Shown: in pieces, positions 32,006 to 39,105 of the stretch | How the letters are laid out: the number at the start of each line of letters is the position of its first letter | Numbering within the stretch: position 1 is the first letter of the stretch | NCBI GenBank assembly: GCA_900545535.1 | Contig: UQZN01000011.1 | Coordinates: forward strand, 1 to 64,000 | From: an uncultured Phascolarctobacterium sp. | GTDB taxonomy: Bacteria; Bacillota; Negativicutes; Acidaminococcales; Acidaminococcaceae | Length of the DNA stretch: 64,000 nucleotides | Reading direction: 5' to 3' | The notes under the pieces: model-generated | The model's input: the letters and a program-made list of their open reading frames with translations, nothing else | Told to the model about the DNA's origin: nothing | Database searches by the model: none | Translations under genes and position numbers: made by a program

Positions 32006-32036
32006 AGTATAAGTTTTAGACTATACTCTAAGTCAA
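32006..32036 (-). promoter_or_regulatory. MerR-type promoter with 19-base spacer for the CMD gene
   Basis: Minus-strand -35 TTGACT (32031-32036) and -10 TATACT (32006-32011) are separated by 19 bases, the overlong spacer that MerR regulators twist to activate. The spacer carries dyad symmetry TTAGA-n6-TCTAA. The divergent gene at 32053 encodes a MerR regulator. Confidence 0.8.
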
Positions 32037-32052
32037 GGGCTGAGGATAAAAA

Positions 32053-32430
32053 ATGAAAATCGGTGCATTTGCTGAATTAACAGGCATCAGTGCCTATACC
32101 TTAAGGTATTATGAAAAAAAGGGCTTACTGATTGTGCAGCGTGATCAAAACGGCTGCCGCAATTATAGGGAAGCGGATAAGGAATGGGTACAGTTTTTAT
32201 GTAAATTAAAAGCAACCGGGATGCTGCTGCGTGATATAAAAAGCTATGCCCAATTGCGTTATGCAGGGGCCGGCACTATTGCTGAACGCTTAGAGCTGCT
32301 GCTTGCTCATCAGGAGTTCGTGGCGGGAGAAGTAAAAAAATGGCAGCAGTACAGCGAAAATCTGCAGGATAAAATAAACGTGTACCGGCAGCAGCTATCG
32401 CAGCAGGACGGGGAGCAGGTATTGAAATAA
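32053..32430 (+). CDS. MerR-family regulator, probable aldehyde or electrophile sensor
   Basis: A 125-residue protein: winged helix-turn-helix (IGAFAELTGISAYTLRYYEK; GCRNYREADKEWVQFL), then a long dimerisation helix. It lacks the metal-binding C-terminal cysteines of metal sensors but has Cys50 in FLCKLKATGM, close to the position of the reactive cysteine of AdhR/NmlR-type aldehyde and nitrosothiol sensors. It presumably controls the divergent CMD gene through the 19-base-spaced promoter at 32006-32036. Confidence 0.88.
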   Translation: MKIGAFAELTGISAYTLRYYEKKGLLIVQRDQNGCRNYREADKEWVQFLCKLKATGMLLRDIKSYAQLRYAGAGTIAERLELLLAHQEFVAGEVKKWQQYSENLQDKINVYRQQLSQQDGEQVLK

Positions 32431-32450
32431 CAGGATGCGTATGTTATAAT
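32422..32450 (+). promoter_or_regulatory. Promoter at the 3' end of merR
   Basis: -35 TTGAAA (32422-32427), 17-base spacer, perfect -10 TATAAT (32445-32450). It overlaps the merR stop codon and would start RNA near 32457, ahead of the terminated leader described next. Confidence 0.65.
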
Positions 32451-32456
32451 GACGGC

Positions 32457-32562
32457 AATTAAAAAGTAGAGAGCTTAATTCTTTGTCACCGGATAAAGAA
32501 AATAACTAAGTGTCCAAGTTTACGCCGTAGGTCTGGAAGGTGTAGATTTGGACACTTTTTTA
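32457..32562 (+). ncRNA. Putative short terminated transcript / attenuated leader before a GNAT gene
   Basis: From the predicted start near 32457 the RNA would contain a 7-bp hairpin (CTTTGTC-ACCG-GATAAAG, 32481-32498), a linker, and a 19-bp hairpin with 12-base loop (32508-32556) immediately followed by T6. That makes an RNA of about 105 nt ending 17-20 bases before the ATG of the GNAT gene at 32579. It could be a free small RNA, an attenuator or a riboswitch-like leader. I do not recognise a known aptamer. Existence is inferred from promoter and terminator only. Confidence 0.45.
32508..32562 (+). terminator. Strong 19-bp terminator ahead of the GNAT gene
   Basis: AAGTGTCCAA pairs with TTGGACACTT and the inner TACGCC with GGTGTA, with G-U pairs between, a 12-base loop and T6 tail. 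It would stop both merR read-through and the short leader transcript. Confidence 0.8.
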
Positions 32563-32578
32563 CTGAGGGAGCAGGCAG

Positions 32579-32992
32579 ATGATAAAAATTTATAATTATT
32601 TATGTGCAGAGGCAAAAAGGATCAGAGAGCAGGTTTTTGTGGAAGAACAGGGCTTTGAAAATGAATTTGACGAGCTTGATGCACAGGTATCGCATGCGGT
32701 TTTATTTATAGAGGGACAGGCTGTTGCCACAGGCAGGTTACTGCCGGGAGAGCAGCAGGGCGAATTTGTCATTGGCCGGGTAGCTGTTTTGCAGGAGTAT
32801 CGGGGCAGACATTTAGGGGAACAGATCATGCTGGCTTTGGAAGAAGAAGCTCGCAGAGCGGGTGGAAAGAAAATAAGCCTGTCAGCTCAGTGCCGTGCCA
32901 GCGGTTTTTATCAGACTTTAGGGTATGCGGAACGGGGCGCGGTATATTTAGATGAATTTTGTCCGCATATTTTGATGGAAAAGGTTTTGTAA
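32579..32992 (+). CDS. GNAT-family N-acetyltransferase (ElaA/YjcF-like)
   Basis: A 137-residue protein: AKRIREQVFVEEQGFENEFD near the start is the hallmark of the YjcF/ElaA group, followed by IGRVAVLQEYRGRHLGEQIM (acetyl-CoA loop) and SAQCRASGFYQTLGY. Probably a small-molecule or protein acetyltransferase; the substrate is unknown. It lies directly downstream of a strong terminator, so expression may depend on antitermination or an unrecognised promoter. Confidence 0.88.
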   Translation: MIKIYNYLCAEAKRIREQVFVEEQGFENEFDELDAQVSHAVLFIEGQAVATGRLLPGEQQGEFVIGRVAVLQEYRGRHLGEQIMLALEEEARRAGGKKISLSAQCRASGFYQTLGYAERGAVYLDEFCPHILMEKVL

Positions 32993-33044
32993 AGTAAAAC
33001 GCATATCTAAATAAAATTCCGGTAAAGCAGATTTTTATTGAATA

Positions 33045-33074
33045 TGTGGATAAAGCTGTGGGTTCTGTTGATAA
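33045..33074 (-). promoter_or_regulatory. Two DnaA boxes upstream of parA
   Basis: A perfect DnaA box at 33045-33053 (TGTGGATAA, i.e. TTATCCACA on the minus strand) and a one-mismatch box at 33066-33074 (TGTTGATAA) in the same orientation, 21 bases apart. They lie in the 339-base gene-free gap before parA, about 16.6 kb from oriC. Confidence 0.65.
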
Positions 33075-33080
33075 AAAAAC

Positions 33081-33112
33081 GCCGGAAGTTAGCGGCTCAG
33101 GCCGCTGCCGGC
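33081..33112. repeat. GC-rich nested inverted repeat in the parA upstream region
   Basis: Outer arms GCCGG (33081-33085) / CCGGC (33108-33112) and inner perfect arms AGCGGC (33091-33096) / GCCGCT (33101-33106) with a TCAG loop. It is GC-rich in an otherwise AT-rich gap and lacks a T-run, so it is not a typical terminator. It could be a cruciform or protein site beside the DnaA boxes and parS. Confidence 0.5.
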
Positions 33113-33159
33113 AGCCTTCGAGCTATAGACAGCACGGGCAGCCTCAGTTTTAGCTGTGA

Positions 33160-33175
33160 TGTTTCACGTGAAACA
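33160..33175. other. parS: parS site 3
   Basis: Perfect TGTTTCACGTGAAACA in the gene-free gap upstream of parA. ParB bound here could repress the parAB promoter. Confidence 0.95.
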
Positions 33176-33331
33176 TTTTTAGGAAAAGAGCTTTGAAAAT
33201 ACTTAAAAAGGGAAAGAAAGTGAGTGATTTTTAGTTTTTACTATAGGTGAAACACATAATTTGTGATAAAATGGGAAACAGATGAAATGAAAATATTTTA
33301 TTTGGAAGATAGTAAGGGTGAGGTGAAGATT

Positions 33332-34093
33332 TTGGTTAAGGTTATCGCTATTGCCAACCAAAAAGGCGGTGTCGGCAAAACTACGACGACTGTTAATTTA
33401 GCTGCCTGTCTGGCACAAAAAGGACGCAAGGTTTTATTGATAGATTCCGATCCGCAGGGCAATTCTACCAGTGGTTTGGGCTTTGATAAGCGTGATATCA
33501 AAAAGTGTATCTATGATACGCTGATCGACGATGTACCAATGAAGGAACTGATCATGCGCAGCGCTTATGAAAATTTGGACGTGCTGCCGGCGACGATCCA
33601 GCTGGCGGGAGCAGAGATCGAGCTGGTAAGCCTGATGAACAGGGAAGGACGCCTGAAGCGGGCTTTGGAACGGGTCAAGCATGACTATGATTATGTATTG
33701 ATCGATTGTCCGCCGTCTTTGGGGCTGTTGACGATCAATGCGCTGACGGCGGCCAGTTCAGTGCTGATTCCGATCCAGTGCGAGTTTTATGCGCTGGAAG
33801 GCGTCAGCCAGCTGATGAACACTATTAAATTAGTACAGCGGAACCTTAATCCGGCCTTGAAGCTGGAAGGCGTAGTAATGACGATGTATGACGCACGGAC
33901 CAATTTATCTACAGACGTCGTTGACGAAGTAAAAAAATATTTTGAAACAAAAATGTACAATACTATTATCCCCCGCAATGTACGACTGAGTGAGGCTCCC
34001 AGCCACGGGCAGCCGGTCATTGTCTACGATCCAAAATCTAAAGGAGCAATGGTTTACCAGGAGCTGGCGCGGGAGGTGATCGGTGATGAATAA
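33332..34093 (+). CDS. parA: Chromosome partition ATPase ParA (Soj)
   Basis: A 253-residue ParA: deviant Walker A NQKGGVGKTTTTVNL at residues about 8-22, DSDPQGNSTSGLG and IDCPPSLGLLTINAL. I chose the TTG at 33332 (protein MVKVIAIANQKGG) because AGGTG lies six bases upstream and it gives the exact length of Bacillus Soj; an in-frame start 23 codons earlier adds sequence absent from ParA. It segregates origins with ParB and, in Bacillus, regulates DnaA. It overlaps parB. Confidence 0.96.
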   Translation: MVKVIAIANQKGGVGKTTTTVNLAACLAQKGRKVLLIDSDPQGNSTSGLGFDKRDIKKCIYDTLIDDVPMKELIMRSAYENLDVLPATIQLAGAEIELVSLMNREGRLKRALERVKHDYDYVLIDCPPSLGLLTINALTAASSVLIPIQCEFYALEGVSQLMNTIKLVQRNLNPALKLEGVVMTMYDARTNLSTDVVDEVKKYFETKMYNTIIPRNVRLSEAPSHGQPVIVYDPKSKGAMVYQELAREVIGDE

Positions 34094-35054
34094 AAAAGGT
34101 CTGGGTAAAGGTCTTGGCGCAATTTTTGGCGAGGCGGCGGGCCCGGTCGATACCGTTGTAGAACCTGTACGCAGCGATGAAGAGAAACAGGAGCTGCTGC
34201 TGAAAGATATCGTTCCTAATCCGCATCAGCCGCGTCAGGTTTTCGATGCAGAGAAACTGGCGGAATTAGTTGAATCTATCAAGCTGCATGGGGTCATCCA
34301 GCCACTGGTGGTACGTAAACACGGCCGTAAGTATGAGATCGTCGCCGGTGAACGCCGCTGGCGTGCTTCGAAGGAAGCCAAGCTGAAAACGGTGCCGGTG
34401 ATCATTCGCGATTATGACGACGCAACGATGATGGAAATAGCGCTGGTCGAAAATATCCAGCGGCATGATCTTAATCCTGTAGAAGAAGCAGAAGGCATCA
34501 AACGTCTGATGACTGAGTGCAAGCTGACGCAGGAAGAGGCTGCTAAAAAGGTTGGCCGCAGCCGTACTGCCGTAGCAAATATACTGCGGCTGCTGAATCT
34601 GCCGCAGCAGATCAGGGAATATGTTTCACGTGAAACATTGACGATGGGACAGGTTAAACCTCTGCTGTCTCTGGATAATGAAAAGCAGCAGCTGGAAGTG
34701 GCGACGGCAATCATGGAAAAAGGCTGGAGTTCGCGGACTGTGGAAGATGTGGTCAAAGAGTTGAAGGCCGGTCGCAAGGTTAAGGTCGCTGAGGAAACAG
34801 TAACGGTACTTGGCAGCAAGGCGCCTGCAAAGAAAGCGGGAACGGCAGCGCAGAAGGATGTTTTTGCCAGTGATTTCCAAAACCGTCTGGTGGAGTTATT
34901 GGGTACGAAAGTCAAAGTAGTTCCCAAAGATACAAGACAGGGTAAAATCGAGATCGAATATTATTCTCCAGAGGATCTGGAGCGCATCTATGATCTGCTG
35001 AACAAACCGGCACAGGAGCCGATAAAAAGAAAGAAACCCTGGCTTTCTGTTTAA
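34086..35054 (+). CDS. parB: Chromosome partition protein ParB (Spo0J)
   Basis: A protein of about 322 residues: N-terminal NKKGLGKGLGAIFGE (ParA-contacting peptide), CTP-binding boxes (IVPNPHQPRQVF; GERRWRASKEAKL; ALVENIQRHDLNP), helix-turn-helix (TQEEAAKKVGRSRTAVANIL) and C-terminal dimer domain. It loads on parS and slides as a CTP clamp. Its own coding sequence carries parS site 4, as in Bacillus spo0J. ATG at 34086 follows GGAGGTG; parA ends at 34093. Confidence 0.96.
   Translation: MNKKGLGKGLGAIFGEAAGPVDTVVEPVRSDEEKQELLLKDIVPNPHQPRQVFDAEKLAELVESIKLHGVIQPLVVRKHGRKYEIVAGERRWRASKEAKLKTVPVIIRDYDDATMMEIALVENIQRHDLNPVEEAEGIKRLMTECKLTQEEAAKKVGRSRTAVANILRLLNLPQQIREYVSRETLTMGQVKPLLSLDNEKQQLEVATAIMEKGWSSRTVEDVVKELKAGRKVKVAEETVTVLGSKAPAKKAGTAAQKDVFASDFQNRLVELLGTKVKVVPKDTRQGKIEIEYYSPEDLERIYDLLNKPAQEPIKRKKPWLSV
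34622..34637. other. parS: parS site 4, inside parB
   Basis: Perfect TGTTTCACGTGAAACA within the parB reading frame, where it encodes part of a VSRETL segment. A parS inside the ParB gene is conserved in Firmicutes. Confidence 0.96.
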
Positions 35055-35134
35055 AATGAAGCAGGCTACATTGATGAGGGGAAGACGTAAGTGCAAAGAA
35101 GCCTGCAAGCGCAGCGCTTACCGGGAGGGGAGTT

Positions 35135-35839
35135 ATGATCGGTTTGGGAACGCTGGTTAACTCCGGGTCGATTTTGATCGGAGCTGCCGCAGGATTGCTG
35201 CTGCGCCGCGGACTGCCTGAAAAATGGCAGGAAAGCATCATGCAGGGTGTGGCATTGTGCATCATTGTTATTGGCGTGCAGATGGCTTTTAAAAGTGAAA
35301 ATATCATGGTGGTCATTTTCAGTATTGTTTTAGGAGCTATCGTTGGCGAAGCTGTTGATATTGATGCTAAACTGCAAAGCTTTGGTGACTGGATCGGCAG
35401 TAAGCTTATTGGCGGACGTGATGCCGGAGCTGCCAAAGCGATCGGGGAAGGGTTTGTGGCAGCCAGCCTGATCTATTGTGTAGGGGCGATGGCTATTATC
35501 GGCAGCCTGCAGGACGGTTTGAAAGGCGATACCACGATTTTGTTTGCGAAATCAACACTGGATGGTATCATCGCGATCATCCTGACGGCCAACCTGGGTA
35601 TCGGTGTCGCGCTGTCGGCAGTAAGCGTACTGTTGTATCAGGGGACACTGACGCTCTTGGCAGGTGTGCTGGAGCCGGTATTGACTGCCGGTATTTTAAA
35701 TGAAGTAACCGCTACAGGCGGAGTACTGATCATGGCGATCGGCGTCAATATGCTGAAGGTAGTGCAGATCCGCATTTCCAATCTGCTGCCGGCAGTACTT
35801 TGGGCAGGCGTCATCGTTACAGTTTTAGGTCTTTTGTAA
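35135..35839 (+). CDS. DUF554 family membrane protein
   Basis: A 234-residue integral membrane protein with about seven hydrophobic segments. The N-terminal GLGTLVNSGSILIGAAAGLL and the internal EGFVAASLIYCVGAMAIIGS are family hallmarks. Probably a transporter; substrate unknown. ATG follows GGGAGGGG. It is 80 bases after parB and 17 bases before the DUF4446 gene, an arrangement common in Clostridia and Negativicutes. Confidence 0.9.
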   Translation: MIGLGTLVNSGSILIGAAAGLLLRRGLPEKWQESIMQGVALCIIVIGVQMAFKSENIMVVIFSIVLGAIVGEAVDIDAKLQSFGDWIGSKLIGGRDAGAAKAIGEGFVAASLIYCVGAMAIIGSLQDGLKGDTTILFAKSTLDGIIAIILTANLGIGVALSAVSVLLYQGTLTLLAGVLEPVLTAGILNEVTATGGVLIMAIGVNMLKVVQIRISNLLPAVLWAGVIVTVLGLL

Positions 35840-35856
35840 AGGGAGAAGAAAGAACA

Positions 35857-36342
35857 ATGGAACAGATCAATCAAATTTTAAGCGGTAATCTGCTGATCAT
35901 AGTAGCAGTATTGCTGGTATTGATAGTATTTTTGCTGGTGATGCTGGTAAAGATGAACAGTAAGCTGAGCAAGCTGCAGTGGAAGTATGATTATTTTACC
36001 AAAGGCACGACGATGGATCTGGATGAAGTACTTACCCAGACTCTGGAAGATGTGCGCAGCGCGGAAGCCAAAATAGCGGCTTTAGAAAAAAGCCGTGATG
36101 AGTTGAGACTGCGCCTGAAAAGCTGTGTGCAGAATCTGCGGGTATTAAGATATAATGCTTTTGATAATACCGGCAGCGACTTAAGTTATTCACTGGCGCT
36201 GGTTGACGAAGAAAATAACGGCGTCGTACTTTCCAGCATTTATGGCCGTGAAGAAAATCGCTGTTATGCCAAACCGGTGACAGCCGGAAAATCTCAGTAT
36301 GTACTTTCTAAAGAAGAACAGGAAGTATTACAGCAAAAATAA
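35857..36342 (+). CDS. DUF4446 family protein
   Basis: A protein of about 161 residues: N-terminal membrane helix (ILSGNLLIIVAVLLVLIVFL), a coiled-coil stretch (TLEDVRSAEAKIAALEKSRD) and a conserved C-terminal core (RYNAFDNTGSDLSYSLALVD). DUF4446 genes are usually next to parB in this group of bacteria, suggesting an origin- or envelope-linked role, so far unknown. ATG at 35857 is chosen for GGGAGAAG upstream. Confidence 0.88.
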   Translation: MEQINQILSGNLLIIVAVLLVLIVFLLVMLVKMNSKLSKLQWKYDYFTKGTTMDLDEVLTQTLEDVRSAEAKIAALEKSRDELRLRLKSCVQNLRVLRYNAFDNTGSDLSYSLALVDEENNGVVLSSIYGREENRCYAKPVTAGKSQYVLSKEEQEVLQQK

Positions 36343-36344
36343 GA

Positions 36345-36392
36345 AAAAGCAGGTCCAAAAGTCATCGCTATAAATGACTTTTAAAGCCTGCC
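36345..36392 (+). terminator. Nested hairpin after the DUF4446 gene
   Basis: AAAAGTCAT/AATGACTTTT with a 7-base loop (36358-36383) nested in an AGCAGG/GCCTGCCT outer stem. A T-run is missing, so it may be a partial terminator. A stronger one follows. Confidence 0.45.
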
Positions 36393-36428
36393 TAGAAAAA
36401 AACGAATACGTTGGCTCGTAAACGAGAT

Positions 36429-36463
36429 AAAAAACGCTCACAATTGATTTGTGAGCGTTTTTT
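36429..36463. terminator. Bidirectional terminator between DUF4446 and the transferase gene
   Basis: A 15-bp perfect stem, AAAAAACGCTCACAA with TTGTGAGCGTTTTTT, five-base loop. It ends the rightward parAB-DUF4446 transcript and the leftward transferase transcript. Confidence 0.88.
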
Positions 36464-36493
36464 GTACTGGTTAGTAAAATAGAGCTTAAAAAA

Positions 36494-38296
36494 TTATTTG
36501 CAATCTTCACTAAGGCTTTTTTTGCCATATAAAGTTTTCAGGCCTGCATGTGTATGTTGGTAGTTTTTGTTAGCCAGGGAATTTTCTGTTTTTAATGCAG
36601 GCAAATGAATCTGCATAATATCGGTCATGGTATCAAAAATAAGATCGTTAGTAAAATATGCGGAACGATTCTGCCGGCAAGCGTCGATGACCTGGGGATT
36701 ATTTTGGGCATAAGCTTCAGAAAAATAGGTGTAGAACGGAATATGCACCATATTAAATGTAAATCGTGAAGAATCATGGCTTAGATTGGCATCAACATCA
36801 TCGGCGTGATCAGAAAAATAAACCAGTCCCTGAAAGCCGGGCAGCTGTTCAATAAACTGAAAAAGATTCTGCATAACGTAATCGTTATAGAGAATGCTGT
36901 TATCATAAGTATCGATATTTCTGCCTTTACCGGTATTGGACCAGCGCTGAAATTTGTGGGGATAACGCTCCTGATAAGAACCATGATTGCCCATGAGGTG
37001 AAGCACTACCAAAGTTTTGTCAGCTAGTGGTAATGTTTTTAAAACATCGACAAGACTGAGGTCATAACGGGTGGTCTGGGTAGTTTCGCCGAGATGGCCG
37101 TTAAGCCAGTATTGTGTTTGCGCCTGATCGGCAATTACGGATACCGGTGTGTCCCAGGCACTGTATTTTACCTGATTGCTGATCCAGACAGTTTGAAAGC
37201 CGGCAGCCTGGGCGACTTCGATAATAGAAGCGGCGTTTTCCAATGCTAAAGCATTATACTGGTTTTTAGCAGTCAGCGCATAGGTAAGCACCGGAACGGT
37301 GTGGCTGTGGCAGGCATAAGCGTTTTGAAAGAGAAAAAAGTTTTTCTGATCTGTCATGGAGTCAAGCCAGGGAGTTGTGGGCCGTTCGTAACCATAAGCG
37401 GACATATGGTCTTTGTTCTGCGATTCACCGATGACTAAAAAGTAGGCGCCGGAAGCGGAAGCAGAGTTCAGCTCTGTAAGGGCGGCAAGAGCTTTTTGAC
37501 GGGCGGCTTTCTGCTGCGCGAAGCTGTCATAATTATGTAAAGCTGTCTGCGTTTCACGGAAAATATTGACAAGAAAATTATCTGTGCTAAAAGTAAGCAT
37601 CCCAAGATTACCGGCGCTGATCAACACGAGCAGAAGGAGAGGAAGCAAGGTTATTTTAAGAGCAGTCAGTCGTTTGATAAAATAAGTCATCCAGGAAAGA
37701 TAGGTTAAAATAAGTCCGATAAAAAGGACAAATGTAATAATAGTAAAATTTATCTGCAGGTATTCAAGGGCTTCGGAGGGATTTGTCTGGAGAAAGGCCA
37801 GAAGTGCAGCAGCATTTGGAAATTGTCCGCTGGCTGCGTAATAGCCCCAAACGAGAAGAGAGAAAATAAAGCAAAGGAACTGGAAGAAAAAAGCTGGTAA
37901 GAAAAAAATCTTAGCGTAACGAGTATAGGAGGTATAGTAATATAAAAGGAAGCCGGTATTGGTTACTGCTAAACAAAACGTGATATAAAGCGCAGAGTCA
38001 CTGGCTGTCAGAGTTTTGTCAGCAGTTATTTTGAGGAAAAGCAGGGAAAGCAATGGCAATAATGCTGCCAGATAATTATAAAAAAGTATTTTTCTATTTT
38101 TTAATAAGATAGAAAAAATACAGGTTGTGATCAAAGTAGTACATAATAGCTGCCGTATTTTAGTAAAAATAAAAAATTCGCTCGTTAAGAATTGAATTAC
38201 CAATGCTATACTAAAGATAGCAAAAAATATAGTAAAAAAATGAGGAAATAGAGATTTTTTTACGCAATGTAGTTTATTTTTAATATTTAAATCCAA
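36494..38296 (-). CDS. Phosphoethanolamine transferase (EptA/CptA-like sulfatase-fold enzyme)
   Basis: A protein of about 600 residues. About five membrane helices occupy the first 240 residues, then a periplasmic sulfatase-fold domain: GESQNKDHMSAYGYERPTTP, VLHLMGNHGSYQERYPHKF, and YFSDHADDVD with HDSSRF metal-site residues. This matches phosphoethanolamine transferases that decorate lipid A or core sugars. The nucleophile should be a Thr/Ser in the ACHSHTVPVL segment, which differs from EptA. I place the start at TTG 38296, eight bases after GGAGG; reading further upstream runs through the poly-G tract. Expression may be phase-variable. Confidence 0.85.
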   Translation of the reverse strand: MDLNIKNKLHCVKKSLFPHFFTIFFAIFSIALVIQFLTSEFFIFTKIRQLLCTTLITTCIFSILLKNRKILFYNYLAALLPLLSLLFLKITADKTLTASDSALYITFCLAVTNTGFLLYYYTSYTRYAKIFFLPAFFFQFLCFIFSLLVWGYYAASGQFPNAAALLAFLQTNPSEALEYLQINFTIITFVLFIGLILTYLSWMTYFIKRLTALKITLLPLLLLVLISAGNLGMLTFSTDNFLVNIFRETQTALHNYDSFAQQKAARQKALAALTELNSASASGAYFLVIGESQNKDHMSAYGYERPTTPWLDSMTDQKNFFLFQNAYACHSHTVPVLTYALTAKNQYNALALENAASIIEVAQAAGFQTVWISNQVKYSAWDTPVSVIADQAQTQYWLNGHLGETTQTTRYDLSLVDVLKTLPLADKTLVVLHLMGNHGSYQERYPHKFQRWSNTGKGRNIDTYDNSILYNDYVMQNLFQFIEQLPGFQGLVYFSDHADDVDANLSHDSSRFTFNMVHIPFYTYFSEAYAQNNPQVIDACRQNRSAYFTNDLIFDTMTDIMQIHLPALKTENSLANKNYQHTHAGLKTLYGKKSLSEDCK

Positions 38297-38316
38297 GAAA
38301 ATCGCCTCCGGACAAA

Positions 38317-38345
38317 AGTATAACACATTCGCCCCCCCCCCACAA
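38317..38345 (-). promoter_or_regulatory. Predicted promoter with a G10 tract in its spacer
   Basis: Minus-strand -35 TTGTGG (38340-38345), 17-base spacer, -10 TATACT (38317-38322). Eight of the ten consecutive G fill the first half of the spacer and two belong to the -35 hexamer. Gain or loss of one G would change the spacing. The start would be near 38310, with GGAGG at 38305-38309 and the TTG start at 38296. Confidence 0.55.
38332..38341 (-). repeat. Homopolymeric tract of ten G (C on the plus strand)
   Basis: Ten uninterrupted C on the plus strand in a window where no other such run is seen. Tracts of this length slip during replication. It stands 36 bases upstream of the chosen start of the transferase gene. 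Confidence 0.95.
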
Positions 38346-38398
38346 GACTTCCTGGAAAACTGGGTGTTTTTGAGGGTTGTAATTTCTTCTGCAGGCAA

Positions 38399-38430
38399 TA
38401 AAAAAGCGATTCCCTTTCGAGAATCGCTTG
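38399..38430 (-). terminator. Terminator of the small membrane protein gene
   Basis: AAGCGATTC (38404-38412) pairs with GAATCGCTT (38421-38429); the minus strand continues TTTTTATT. It separates the gene at 38488 from the transferase, so the latter needs its own promoter. Confidence 0.8.
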
Positions 38431-38487
38431 AGGTAATACATATGAAAGTAAATTTTATTACGGCTACTGCTCTCTGGAAAAAGAGCT

Positions 38488-38898
38488 TTACATGTTGCCG
38501 TGGAACAGCTGCAGAAGAATGAACATGATCTGGGCGCTCATCAGATATTTGAACCAGATCCGGGCGTAGACGTAGCCCTGCGGGCTTATTTCATAAGCAC
38601 CGGCAATGCGGCCCTGAACGCCGTAGGATTCCAAAGCAGAAAGAAACAGCAGCATACAGCCAGGCTCCCAGCTGTCGCCTGTAATGAGCCAGATACAATA
38701 AAATAAGAAAAGAATATCAATGAGAAAATAGATCAGAAAAAAAATAGTGGTTTTATCAAGAAAAACGACATGTACCTTCTGGCGGCTTTTGCGTGTTTCA
38801 ACTATGACGCGGAAATTGTGCAGGAATAGAGCCAATTCGCGGTGATATATAAAGGAAAAAACTTTCGCGCATAAAAAAAGTAAGGGTATATAATGCAT
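38488..38898 (-). CDS. Hypothetical small membrane protein
   Basis: A 136-residue protein with three or four hydrophobic segments (MHYIPLLFLCAKVFSFIY; TTIFFLIYFLIDILFLFYCI; PGCMLLFLSALESYG; YLMSAQIMFILLQLF). I do not recognise a family. It is a single gene with its own promoter (38936-38965) and terminator, upstream of the phosphoethanolamine transferase and perhaps functionally linked to the envelope. Confidence 0.65.
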   Translation of the reverse strand: MHYIPLLFLCAKVFSFIYHRELALFLHNFRVIVETRKSRQKVHVVFLDKTTIFFLIYFLIDILFLFYCIWLITGDSWEPGCMLLFLSALESYGVQGRIAGAYEISPQGYVYARIWFKYLMSAQIMFILLQLFHGNM

Positions 38899-38935
38899 GG
38901 GAGCTCCTATCTGTAATCGATTAACTTACAAGAAT

Positions 38936-38965
38936 ATTATACATCATAGAAAGAAAAGCTGCCAA
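38936..38965 (-). promoter_or_regulatory. Promoter of the small membrane protein gene
   Basis: Minus-strand -35 TTGGCA (38960-38965), 18-base spacer, perfect -10 TATAAT (38936-38941), 38 bases upstream of the ATG. Confidence 0.6.
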
Positions 38966-39105
38966 GCCATTTCCATGAATTTTGTATACAATCCGCAAAG
39001 AGAGGAAAAATGTCTTCTGTAAACACATTAAAACGAAAAAAGTCAAAAAAATACAAAATGGCGGAGTAAATTATTTGTTTTTTGTACGGATTTACAAAAA
39101 AAGAG

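Noticed and set aside
32481..32515. Resemblance to a preQ1-I riboswitch (small hairpin followed by an A-rich AACTAA-like tail)
   Set aside because: The hairpin loop is only four bases and lacks the conserved C-rich loop needed for the pseudoknot, and the downstream gene is a GNAT rather than queuosine related.
38342..38398. An upstream extension of the transferase reading frame through the G10 tract
   Set aside because: The extension begins at a TTG inside a terminator region without a ribosome site, and the added residues (with a Cys-Gly-Gly-Gly stretch) are unlike a signal anchor. Kept only as an alternative route to phase variation.
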